Position numbers and translations under genes: made by a program. DNA of 64,000 bases, taken from Ehretia macrophylla. Its lineage: Eukaryota > Streptophyta > Magnoliopsida > Boraginales > Ehretiaceae. Shown piece by piece: positions 47,364-59,000 of this stretch; position 1 is the stretch's first letter, and each line of letters starts with the position of its first letter. Under the pieces are notes generated by a model that searched no databases, was not told the origin of the DNA, and was given only the letters and a program-made list of their open reading frames with translations. The DNA lies in NCBI GenBank assembly GCA_037974665.1, contig CM075773.1, positions 64,076,763-64,140,762 on the forward strand. The letters run 5' to 3'.

Positions 47364-48634
47364 TAAAATTTGATGACTGGTATTTCGGAGGTAGCCTTCA
47401 AGTATAGGAGATATAGGAGTCTCGAAATAATAATCCAGAGAGAAAAATGGAGTGAGCGAATGAGAGAATATGGTCCATTGCAGTGAGAAGGCAGTTGTTA
47501 CAAGCATGTGAAGGTAGAATCAGCCTTCGGAAAACCTTTGCATTACTTCTATAACAATATTTTTTCTTACATGAATATTTATTTAGCATGCTAAGAGACG
47601 GAAATAAAATAAAAAAATTTGTTATTTTAGAATGTCAACTAAATATTTACATACGAGTTATAAATTATCAACTAAGCATCCACATACAAGTTAATAAAAA
47701 TAGAGTGACATCTAACGATTCTTTAAATTTAGTATTGATTGAGCAACTCAGAGCTAGGTAGAGTGCCTGGTCACTCGGGTCAGATCGATCATGATGGAGT
47801 CGGGGTTCAGTCCATGGATAGCTGAGTTTAGTAATATTGAGCTTGATCTTGGAGCCCGATGATGAAGATTCGAACTTCGGCCTAATTTCAGGTAAACCCA
47901 AAACTAAATGTCTCAACCCGTGAGTATGGCCAATGTTCTAGAAATGTGGGCTGAGCCAATCTTCTCATAGTTGGGCCTTGAGATGGTGGATTGCAGCCCA
48001 AAAGTGGCTAGCACATTTTATTAAACGTAAATGTTATAATTTTTTTTTGGTCAAAGTAAATGTTAGAAATGAGATTATAAAAATTGTGATTTAGCGTTTG
48101 GATGATAATTTTTAGAAGTACTTTTCAATTCCAAAATATGTTCAACAAACAAATAAATCGTATTTTTTAAATGAATGTCCAAAACATTTTGGTATAATCT
48201 TCCAATTGAAATTCATGAAAGTTTAGTGGGATGTTAGATGAATTATTACATAAACAAAGCTAGCAACCATCATTTCAAAAATATGTAATTTCTTCTCATT
48301 TTTCTTTAATTTCTAGAGTCTAGTTCAACTTTTACATCTCTTTCTTTTCACGCATAATATAAAAATGAACATGGAATCAGATAAACAAATGGTAAACTAT
48401 CATTTTTAAACTACAACCCAATGTTAAAAGTTTGGGAAGTGGTAAATTACACTAAATGACGAAAGTTTAAAAAAAAAAAAAAAATGAATGCAAAATATAG
48501 TAGGGCTTCACCTAATATGAAATTTACTTGTGTATATATATGTTGGTATTTTTTCTCTTTTGACTTTAAAAATGGCTGGAAATTGTTAAGTAGCTGATGA
48601 CTTAAGATTAAGGCTTGTTTTTATGTGGTGTTTT

Positions 48635-48675
<41 letters not shown>

Positions 48676-49896
48676 ATATATATATAATATATCACGTAGA
48701 AGTTGAAGAAAAAAAAAATACCACATAGGAGTTGAATAGTAAAAAAGAAAAACAACACTTAAAGATTAATAGTAACACTATCAGTTAATAATGCATAAAG
48801 TACCTCTTTTCTTTAACTTCGAGCCCTATTATTAAAGATTTTTAAATTCATGCCCTAAATACTATAGTAAACTAAATTTAAACCCTAAAATCACCTTCTT
48901 CTTTTTTCCAATATAACATTAGAATAACATTGTGAATATTATTAATGATGAAAATTAGAAAAGAGATTTAGCAGTATTGTTTTCATGATGAAAAATGGCG
49001 GTTTAGTGAAAGCTATGTTTGCCATTGGGTAAGCAAACCCATTGTGCGTCTAGTGGCAATCAACTCCTCGATAAGACAACCTCTTTGACTTTTGTATATA
49101 TATATATATATTTTTTTGGTTTGGGACTTTTGTATATTTTGTTTAAGCTTTTGTTTGTTTTAGTGTTACGAGTTTAGTTGTAATGCTGTATATTTTATTA
49201 TTACTGGTATATATCTTTGTTATTTTTAGTCAATTACTGCTGCTGCTTCTGATTCTCACCCTTCTGATATTAAACACCCTTATGAATGTAGTTGGAGGGC
49301 TTTGGTGGATTACGTTTCTACTGCTAAAAGTCTGAATTTTTTGTTCGACCATCTAGAGTATTTAGCTGTTTTCTTCCATTAGGATCGCGTCTCCTTTTAA
49401 CGCTTTATTTCGTGGCTCACCTTTGTGTTTTGCTTGCCGCTTGTGTAGTGATTTCGATAGGTGTTTGGTTGCAAACTACCAGTATAACCTATGCTAATTT
49501 TGGTTGAAATTTTTAGTTAAGCTTTTCAGTTTTAGACTTTTGTATCTTGCACTTTTATTTTGTTATTTGGATTCTTGTATAGTATGGACCCTAATCAACT
49601 GCAATTTCAACACTGTAATTTCCCTTCTGTCACTACCATGCAGTGCAATAACTATGCGTGAACATGCAAACAATAAACACTGTGACAAAGCCCAGCAAAA
49701 GAAATAAACACCCTAACAACGCAATTCCAAGAAAATTCTTCTATCAATTATGAATATTAATTAATACAATTAGTCTCCTACGAGTCAGCAAGCATATGTA
49801 CATTCCGACCAAAAAAAAAAGCAAGCATATGTACCTGAAACGTACGTGTATTTCACATGTTAATCCACGATGGGCTAGTGTATCTCGTATGGCTTA
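47364..49896. other. Intergenic DNA, no gene recognised
   Basis: Contains TA microsatellites at 48638-48693 and about 49097-49110. Short frames (for example 47668-47916 minus, 49504-49707 plus) have no family features. Confidence 0.45.
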
Positions 49897-50201
49897 GGGT
49901 ATCTTTAATAAGATATATTTTTTATAAAAATTTATTATTTTTGGTAATTTTTAGAGATTAAATCTTTAAATTTATAGTCAAAATACATGAAATTTATACA
50001 ATTTTAGAGATTTGAGTTAAAATAGAGACCGAATTTATTTTTTTGACTCTAAATTTAGAGATTTAAAAAGTAATTGAGTCTCTATTTTGATCAAAAAATT
50101 GATAAAAATGGTAGAATTCAACTATTTTGACTCTAAATTTAAAAACACAAATCTCTAAAATAATAAATTTTTATAAATAGTCTTCACTATTAAAGATACC
50201 C
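49897..50201. mobile_element. Tourist-like MITE (TTA target duplication)
   Basis: TTA at 49894-49896 and 50202-50204 flank an element starting GGGTATCTTTAATAAGA and ending as the reverse complement of GGGTATCTTTAATAGTG. The 305-bp interior is AT-rich and partly palindromic. The TTA duplication points to mobilisation by a PIF/Harbinger transposase, although its termini do not match the Harbinger element at 42998. Confidence 0.88.
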
Positions 50202-50652
50202 TTAAAACCTCCTAACTAGGATCTGCCACACTGGGACTCTCCTAGAAGAGGATTGACGTCTAACTTAATCTACCAGCAATGACGACATATTTAGATCAGG
50301 CTACTGCTAAACAATCAAGGAAAGTAGCTATTTTATATTTCTTGTTTTTTGGGGGGTCGATAGCAATTTTGTCTCTTGGCCTCATGATTTTGCCTTTGCA
50401 AGGCTAGCTCAATTTCTGTGTATTAAGGGCAAATTTTGATATCGTGTGTATCGTAGCATTTACATTTACCTTAAGCCCATAAATTCATTTTTCTATGAAT
50501 GCAATTTTATGTCTCCATGACTATTTTCACTTTCCATCAGTGTTATATGATCTCATCTACCTCTTTCTTTAATCTTCTTTCAAAAGAACAAGATTCCAAG
50601 GCAGTCTCAATCTTTTGGTTTGTTCCTAGAACAAGAAAAGCAATTTAATCAA

Positions 50653-51571
50653 GGGTGAAGTGTACCAGACCTCCTTATATTTTAACGAAAGTATACAACA
50701 CTCTCCTATAATTTAAAAACTCCATAAACTAGTCCATGTGTTTTTGAAAAGTACACAACACCCCCCTACAACTAAAAAATCAGTCATATTTAACGGATTT
50801 TGTAAAAATGACAAAAATACCCTCAATTTTTTTTGATTTCTCTCTTTTGCCATTTTCTCTTTTGTTTAGGCCAAAAAAAAAGAAGAGAAAAAGGAATATA
50901 TATATATATCGTAGCCTAAAATTGGAAATGGAGAATAAAAATAAATTATTTGTGTCAATTATCTGGTAAGACCAGGTCAACATCACCGTCCAAAGAAAAA
51001 AGATGCATTGTTACTTTCTTCAACATTGTTGGTTTTGGTCTTATCAGTGACGTTCCACTGCATGACTACCATGCTTCATTGGCGATATATTAGCATAGCG
51101 TCAAAGCTTGTGTAGATGTGATAATTATTGCCTACGAAAGAAAATTAATTTTAGTCAACAATGAAATATATATATATATACACATACATATATACATATA
51201 TATATGCACACACATTAAAAAAAAAAATACACACACACACACACACACACACAACACACAGTGGGGGTGGGGCTTAGGGGGGGGGGGGGGGGAGTAGATT
51301 GGGGGGAAGATTACTTTTTTTTTTTTTTTATTATTATTTTTAAAAAGGGTAATTTGGTCAATTCATAAATTATTTAATGAATAAATTCGTTAAAAAAAAA
51401 TCACTTAACGCGTGTGAAGTATACTCTCCGTTAAATTTAACAGATTTTTTAACAGTAGGGGATATTGTGCACTTTTAAAAAACTATAAGTACTAGTTCAT
51501 GGAATTTTTGAACTATAAGAAAGTGTTGTGCACTTTTACTAAAGTATAGGAGGGTCTGGTGCACTTCACCT
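50653..51571. mobile_element. MITE with GGGTGAAGTG termini, 9-bp target duplication (long copy)
   Basis: TTTAATCAA at 50644-50652 and 51572-51580 is an exact 9-bp target duplication. The element starts GGGTGAAGTGTACCAGACC and ends as the reverse complement of AGGTGAAGTGCACCAGACC. It is about twice as long as the copy at 23322-23786 and contains extra internal DNA with TA, CA (51231-51253) and a G-run of 16 or more (51278-51292). Confidence 0.9.
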
Positions 51572-52021
51572 TTTAATCAAAGGCAACTCTTTCTTAATTA
51601 TTTTATTAGCTATTGGATTTTTTTTCTATTGCTTTTCACCCATAAGCATGTGCAAATTCATTTTATTAAATTTTGAATATGCATATTTTGAGAAAATTGT
51701 GAAGTCTTTATTTTATCTGCTCAAGAAAACCAATTTAAACAATTGTCCTATTCGAATTGCTCCACAGCTAAAGTTGTGGTCGAGTTTAATCTGATTAGAT
51801 TGTATTTTCTGAACACTGATTTTGAGGATGCTAGCACTTTGACATGCCTACAGCTTGTTATAATATTAGCCAATCATAGACAATAGTATCTTATTTTATT
51901 TTCTTTCAAGCCTAAACACTTAATTTAATAGAGGTGTAAGTTATACAATACATATTAAAAAATATTATCTATGAGAAATAATATCGCAATCTTTAACGTT
52001 CACAACAAAGAGTATACCACT

Positions 52022-52252
52022 CAGGGTCGGAGCCAGAAGTTTGAAGTTGAGAGGACTAAGATTCAATAAAGAATATTATTTAACAAAAAATTGAAGCAGG
52101 GAGGTCGAATGCTTTAATTTTTTAAAATATGACATATATTTTTGTAACCCAAAATCAATATTATATATATATATATTCTAAATCTTGGGGGATGGGGGAT
52201 GGGGGCTGGGGAGTGGGGGGTGGGGGTCACGGCTCCCTTGGTACCGCCCCTA
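52022..52252. mobile_element. hAT-type MITE with 8-bp target duplication
   Basis: ATACCACT at 52014-52021 and ATACCAGT at 52253-52260 match at 7 of 8 bases. The left end is CAGGGTCGGAGCCAG; the right is the reverse complement of TAGGGGCGGTACC. Towards the right end is a G-rich minisatellite, GGGGGATG/GGGGCTGG type (52187-52227). Confidence 0.85.
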
Positions 52253-52602
52253 ATACCAGTAGACCAAAAGCCTTGTACTTAAATGACTATATTGATGAAG
52301 GCCAAATTGTCTAGTTAATGAGAAACTAAAGAAAATTATCTTAAATTATTCTTTTTGTATATAACGAGAAACTCATTATAGATAAAACGATATCAAATTT
52401 ATTACAAGATTATAAATTTTTTGGTATAGTAGTGCCCCCAAAGCATGTTCATCAATCGAGGCCATACATTTTTTGTGATAGAAACCGTAAATTAGAACTC
52501 AAATATTTAATCATAATGAATTGCTACTAGACCACTCCACTCAACATTCATTAGCATCTCAGAACTATCAATGGAATGTTAAAACTAGTTGTGTTTTTAG
52601 TA

Positions 52603-53157
52603 GGAAAAATAGCACATTTAGTCCCTATTATTTTTAAAAAGTTTCAATTTCGTTTCTATTTTTAAAATTTTTCAATTTCGTCTCTGTTGTTTAAAATTTC
52701 TCAATTTTATCCCTATTATTCCCCCAAAAATTTTAATTATGTCCCTATTGTTTAAAAATTTTCAATTCCTTCCTGATTATTTCTAAAAAGGTTTCAATTT
52801 CGTCCTTATTATTTTAAAAAAGTTTTAATTTCATACTTATTATTTCCCTAAAGTTTCAAATTATTTTTTATTATTCAAAATTAGTTAATTTAGTTTTTAT
52901 TATTTTTCAGAAAATAATGGGACTAAATTGATATTTTTTTAGAAACAGTATGGGCGAATTTGAATTTTTTTAAAAAATAATAAGGACTAAATTGACTAAT
53001 TTTGAATAATAGGAACGTATTTAAAAATTTAGAAAAACAAAAAAAATGAAATTAAAACTCTTTTATAAACAAAGGGGACAAAACTAAACAAATTTAAATA
53101 ATAAAGATGAAATTAAAATTTTAAGTAAATATTAGAAATTAAATTTGACATTTTCCC
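52603..53157. mobile_element. Mutator-like MITE, second copy of the 14393 family
   Basis: TTTTTAGTA (52594-52602) and TTTTTATTA (53158-53166) match at 8 of 9. Termini GGAAAAATAGCACATTTAGT and, reversed, GGGAAAATGTCAAATTTAAT match the element at 14393-14910, and the interior has the same repeated CCCTATTATTT words in a palindromic arrangement. Confidence 0.88.
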
Positions 53158-55840
53158 TTTTTATTAGCCTAAAACACAAGCCATAAGGGCAAACAAACAT
53201 CAAAGTCCATTGACAATATGGCATCAAGATTCTACATAGGTGAGGAGATGTCACCCTAATAACTGCGTAGCGGAGACTGAAAGGCACATGACGATGTTGA
53301 AGTCAATATTAAAAGCTCATTTTCAAACGTAATTGCGTACCGTTAAGTTCTTTTTCTAATTGTGGGTTGTCATCTTCTTTTGACGTTTAGAAATTGAGAT
53401 GCGGAAGAATTTGACGGCATTGAACGGCCAACAAAGTCCAATTATTGGTCCCTCACGAGGTTTGAACACCATTCAAGTCTTTACTTGGTCAGCAATGGCT
53501 GATGGAATTGGCTTAGCTAAGGCTAATTATCCTAGCGGCTAGTAAGGCTATTCTCTCATTTACAATTTGAAGGCTTATGAGAGAAATTAGATTTTTGAAA
53601 AGAAATTAGGAAAATAAATTCATTTTTTTTCTTTTTTGGTTAACTATAGGCACAAGTTCAAATTAATCTAACAACCTCTGGGGCTGGGGCTGGGGCTGGG
53701 GCTGGGGGGCAAAAAAGGAGTATTGTAACCAAGCTATAAAAGTTGAACAAGAGAAAGAAAGACAACCAATTTACAGGAAAATTTTTACTATAATATGCAT
53801 TTGCTATCTAATTCGCTGGTTAATTAGCGGTTAGAGGGAAAATAAGACTATGTTTGACCTAGTTGTAGAATTTTAGTTTTTAACCTGTAAAGTTTTAATT
53901 ATAAGTCTTGTTGAATAAAACCGTTGATTATTTGATCTATGTTTGGACAATGTTGAGTTTTTAGAAATTTATAGGGCAATGTTGGACTTTCAAAAATAAG
54001 AAGGGGTATATTTAAAAAAGAAAAAGAAAAGTTACTTCCTACATTATGTAAAAACAGTTTTGCAAAATCCTTTTTTGAAAAGTTTCAATTTGAAACTTCT
54101 TAACTTTTAACTTTTTTCAGTTTTAACTTTTACTTAAAAACACTTTAAAAAATAGGCTAAAAAGGCTAGTTTCAATTTCTAAACCCACAAAAAACGTTTT
54201 TAAGTGTATAAAAAATTAGGCTAAATAGAACCTAAGTTTTTGAAAATTCAAAGTTATGGAGAATACCCACCGACCCAACCTCGTGCGGAAAAAAAAAAAG
54301 TTAAGTAGAAGAAGAAATATTATTTTTAAGGAAAAATATCTACTGACAAATTTGGAAACAAAGATAGCCTCGATTAGTAAATAATAATTAAAGAAAACTT
54401 TATTGTCTAATGTGCACAAAAGGAAAACAAATCTTAATATTTAAATCATCATTTACTCCTATAATGATGAGATTTTGTTGAAAAGTTTCCTATGGCTAAT
54501 TATGTTTTTGTTAAGATTTTATTCCATTTTCAGTTTTGTTGTTTATTAGCTTCAAATCATTATCGTTCTTGGAAACTAATTACCCTTCTCGATTATCTCG
54601 TTCATTGTGTCAAACAATGGTCAAAATTATGGATGATACATGTTGCGCCCATAGTATTATGTAAAATTATCAGAACAATACTCATGTATAATATTAAAAT
54701 TCCCAATTGGTAAGCCTATAATTGTTCTTATACTCATTCTATCCTTTTAAACTTCTCCTTAATTTCTCACTTTGGATACTTTTTGTTTCTCACAAACACG
54801 AGCAGATTCAGAACTTTTATTCAATGGGAAATGAATTAATTTTTTAGACAGAAAATATCTTAAAATTACACATATTTAAAAAAAAAAAATTGGGGTGAGT
54901 GGAGACTGAATATATGCCTGCGCCTTTGCTCGGAAACTTGACCCATAAAATCATGAGATATGATTTGATATGTCTAGATTTGTTTGTGATCATTTTATGT
55001 ATTTTATATCTTCCAATTGTCATGATTATATTCCCTTTGACCCTTTCTTTTGTTGATAATATTTGGCTCATAAACTTATAAGATACGTTTCATATTCTTT
55101 ACTTGATCTCTTAGTCTATTGATTCCCTTTAAGTTTTTTTCATAGGACCTTGACACCATTCCTTTCAATCTAAGTATATTACTTTACATAGTACACACAT
55201 GTAAATGTGATTATGGATTAATTTGTAATTTATCAACTATAAAAAGGAACATAAAGATTAGATAAAGAAAAGTTGAAAAGAAATAGTAGGTAGGATGGAC
55301 AAGAAAAATGAATAATTGGATATATGATATGGCATTTTCATGGAAGCACACAAGTAAGTTCTTAATTATGGTTGTAATTTACACTATTTTATTAAGGAGT
55401 CAAATTTAAGAGAGAGGACTTTTTTTTTTTTTTTTTGGGTCAAGATAAGAGAGAGGACAAAGGATTGGATTTTAAAAACTTGTTGGATGCATCCAAGGAA
55501 TTTCTTGTGCCTTCTAGAATAGAATTTTGAGGCTTACTAGGAAGATTGTTGAACTATAACCACATGCCTTAGAATAAAATATGTTTAATATAATAATAAA
55601 TATAAAAGAATATTTAAGTAAATTTTGTTTAAAATTATTATTATCTTATTTATTTTTTGTCAAATTTCTATCCTATCTTTTTTTATTTTCATTACAATAC
55701 TGGTTAAAACCATAACTTTAATCATAATATAACTATTCAATAATTTTTTCCAACTTGTAAATTTTTCGTTTCCAATATAAACCACAATAACCCCTTTCCC
55801 TTCATTTTCTTTATTATTTCTCATTTTCTTTAAAGCCCCT
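53158..55840. other. Intergenic DNA upstream of the hydrolase gene
   Basis: No gene recognised. It holds a G-quadruplex-type repeat at 53679-53709. Short frames at 54216-55081 are AT-rich chance frames. Confidence 0.5.
53679..53709 (+). repeat. (TGGGGC)n repeat, potential G-quadruplex
   Basis: Five consecutive TGGGGC-type units ending in a run of six G. Four or more G4 runs with 2-base loops fit the standard G-quadruplex pattern. Confidence 0.85.
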
Positions 55841-55919
55841 CTATAAATACCTCAGCTAACGCGTTAAAGTCTTCTCTTCTCTTCTCTTCTCTCCTCTCCT
55901 CTCTCACTTTCTCTCTCTA
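55841..55919 (+). promoter_or_regulatory. Core promoter and CT-rich leader of the hydrolase gene
   Basis: CTATAAATAC at 55841 is a good plant TATA box. A CTTCTCTTCTCTTCT tract (about 55869-55919), typical of the pyrimidine patch at plant transcription starts, follows about 30 bp downstream. That gives a leader of roughly 180 bases to the ATG at 56047. Confidence 0.8.
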
Positions 55920-56046
55920 GCTATACATACATATTCACTTTCTCTCTATATATATATTCACAATTTCTGTACATATATATAAACGTAACATATACTTATA
56001 GCTTTGTGTGTACAGACATATATATATATATATATTGAAAAGCGAA

Positions 56047-59000
56047 ATGGAAGGTGTGAAGATGGAGGAGCTAACATCGGGTGCGAGCGGGCGCATAATA
56101 CCGGTGTTCAGAAACTTACGCCGTTCCGTTCTCTCTTACGACGCTTTACGCCGTTGTCTCATCTTCATCCAGTCGATTTTCTTATGGATGATTATCTTCC
56201 TTCGTCCCCGCCACCGCTTCTCCTCCGCCGCCTCTTCTCCTCCGACTTCTCCGTCATCTGCGGCTGCCGCGAAGAAGAGACGGAAGTTTGCGCTTCGTCG
56301 AGACGAGGAGGACACGCTCCACCGTAGAGCGCTCGCCGAGGACTTGCAGATGGTTGTTGATGGAAATGGTGATGGTGATGGTGATGCGACCGAGAATTGG
56401 CGGTGGAGCACGTTCCTGTTCTTCGGAGTACGGCGTAACGCCTTGTTTTGCCGGTCGTGGTTTCCGATCTGCAGTGAACTGAAGTACGGTTCATTAAATT
56501 TTCTTTTTTGAGTTTTTTTTTTTTCTTAATTTTTTTTAGCACGCATAGACACACACAGACAACGCGTGTACATGCACGTATACGTATGTATGTACTGATA
56601 AGACTACATCAGTATTGATTTCTAGTTTTAGTAACTGAGGATTAGGGTTTTGTTGACAAGTAAAAATTTTGGTAATTGTGCTTGATAAATTGATGACTAT
56701 TTTCCATCTTTCTGGTTGAGTATTTTCAAATTGTTAATTTCTTACTTCATTTTATATGGCGATATGTGATTTTAGTCCTCAATTTTGTTATCGAAGTTGT
56801 CTGTAAAGAGAACTAATGTCTTTGATGTTGATTCTTTTTTTTTTTTGGATCAAATTTTTTCTCTATTTACTGAGATGAAACTTCAACATTTATGTGTGTG
56901 TATATATATGTGTTCTGTATATATATATACACATGTGTATATATATATACATATATATATATATACATATATCGAAGTTGTTTGTATAGTACTCTGTGCT
57001 ACTAGGGCGGATCCAAAAACTTTTTTCAGTTGGGTTTTCCAGTGGGGACTAATTCGTCTTTTTAATTAAAAATATATAGATATTTAACTTTTTCTTTTTT
57101 AAAAAATACATAGAATTTTTAACATTTTTTTTGTTCAGTGGGGTTCATAAACAAATCCGCCACTGCTGTGCTATCAAGTTGAGTTAAACGTTTTTGAACT
57201 TCTGTTAGATAATTCAAGTCTTTAGTTTTGTCTTGCATATTTGTATTGTCCTTCGTTAGTGAATAATGAGAACTTTTTACTTGAATAACTAGTGGTGATT
57301 ACTTTAAAACATACCTTGATTTAGGGAGGTGACAGAAATCTTGTCCTACAGTAAGTTACAAAACTGGAATTTGAAGCTTATAGATGAATTGTTTTGGACT
57401 AATTCAGGTTCTCATATGATGAGGTGATGATAAAATACTATACAAAATTGAGCTTTCTCTTAAAAAATAATCTTTGTGCTCAGCGGTGCATGTTTAGACC
57501 ATAGGTATGGAACATGTACACAATGTCATTAGGGATGATTCCTGAATTTAGACATTGATGTTTGTTATGTGAGTTAAAACAGGAAGCATACGAGGGTTCT
57601 GAGAAATTGCCTCGAGGTAGATAATATTTGTTTAAGAGATTTCACAATGTGCTTAATATTGGACAAACCTTGGAAAAATGCTGCATATTATGATTATCCG
57701 AAAATCAGATTATACATCATCATTTTATCAGATTATACATCTTTACAAAATGATGATTAAGGCATTTGCTGAGTGATTGATCCTCAAATAGATTATTTTG
57801 CTCAAGCTGAATGAAACTTTATCAGGGAATGTTCAAATTGTTTTGTTATCTTTTGATATGACATGCTTCATGATATACAAAGAAGAAGAATTTTCAAGCA
57901 TTATTCTTGGATATTATAACTTGATTATTTACATAATTCCTGCATGATCTCTCATTCTGATTCCCACTCACCACTGGATAGTTATTCTCATTTTGTTACT
58001 AATTTTGACTGTGAGGGTTAAGAAATAGAATAGTGTCTTAATACTTGATTAGTTGCATTGTTGGTGAATTGCAGCATATTCATATGTCAGGGTCACTTCT
58101 TTTGATGCATTAAAGCATGGTCGTTCCGTCATCCACTCGTGTATTTGCATAGTTAAAGGTAACTTTTATACCCTGGTAATACCCTTTCATCCCTTCCATT
58201 TCCCTATATACTGAAAGGATCTAACTTTAGCTAGAAACTTTGTGAGAAGTAAGGTTAACTAAAGTCAAAACTGTGGTTTATAAAGATGAGATCTTTTATG
58301 TTATCATGCCATATAGTAATCTCTTTTACTTTACATCTTATAATTCTAAGATGAGGAGTATAGTTGAACGTTATCCTTGTAAATCTTTCCATTTTTGCAT
58401 GTATTTTGGAATGTGAGGACCATGAAGAATAATTTAAGAAGATGACTAACAAGTTATTCTGCAACCCCTAATTGTAAGGTCAGATCTGGAGGGAACCAAT
58501 TGGTTATTGTCCGTCCTCTATTTTAGTAAAGGCTTGTTGCTTAGCAGGTCTGTACTGAGAATGATTTTAGGAGAAGAAAAGCTTCCATATGGTTCCTCTA
58601 CCTTCTCTATTTGATGCATTTGGTTATAAAGAACTGGAGAGCTATTCTAGTTTAGGAGGCAGCTACAATATCAGAAGACTTTTTGTTAATACATTTTCCC
58701 CAATTTTGGAAAAAATGAAGCTAACAAGAAACTTTCACTAATCCATTGTTGAGTTTCTCAGGGATGTAATTTTTTGCACAACCATGCTGTGACAGCTCTT
58801 TGTGCTGGATTGACTAAAATTATTTTATTAACACAAAGAAGAAAAAGCAAAAGAAGAATCAATATGAGCAATATTTTTGTGATATCTCATCTGATATATA
58901 GGCGAAATGAACCTTTGTGTATGTTTATTTTTTGATCATTTTAATCTCATGCATTCTTTCCATTCTCCGCTATTTGCATCTATTTATATAAGATAAGATT

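Noticed and set aside
54216-55081. Several 60-75 residue ORFs upstream of the hydrolase gene
   Set aside because: AT-rich chance frames on both strands without motifs, splice context or promoter.
56136-56554. Long minus-strand ORFs opposite exon 1 of the hydrolase
   Set aside because: Shadow frames of a GC-rich exon; the plus frame continues through six further exons with a full catalytic triad.
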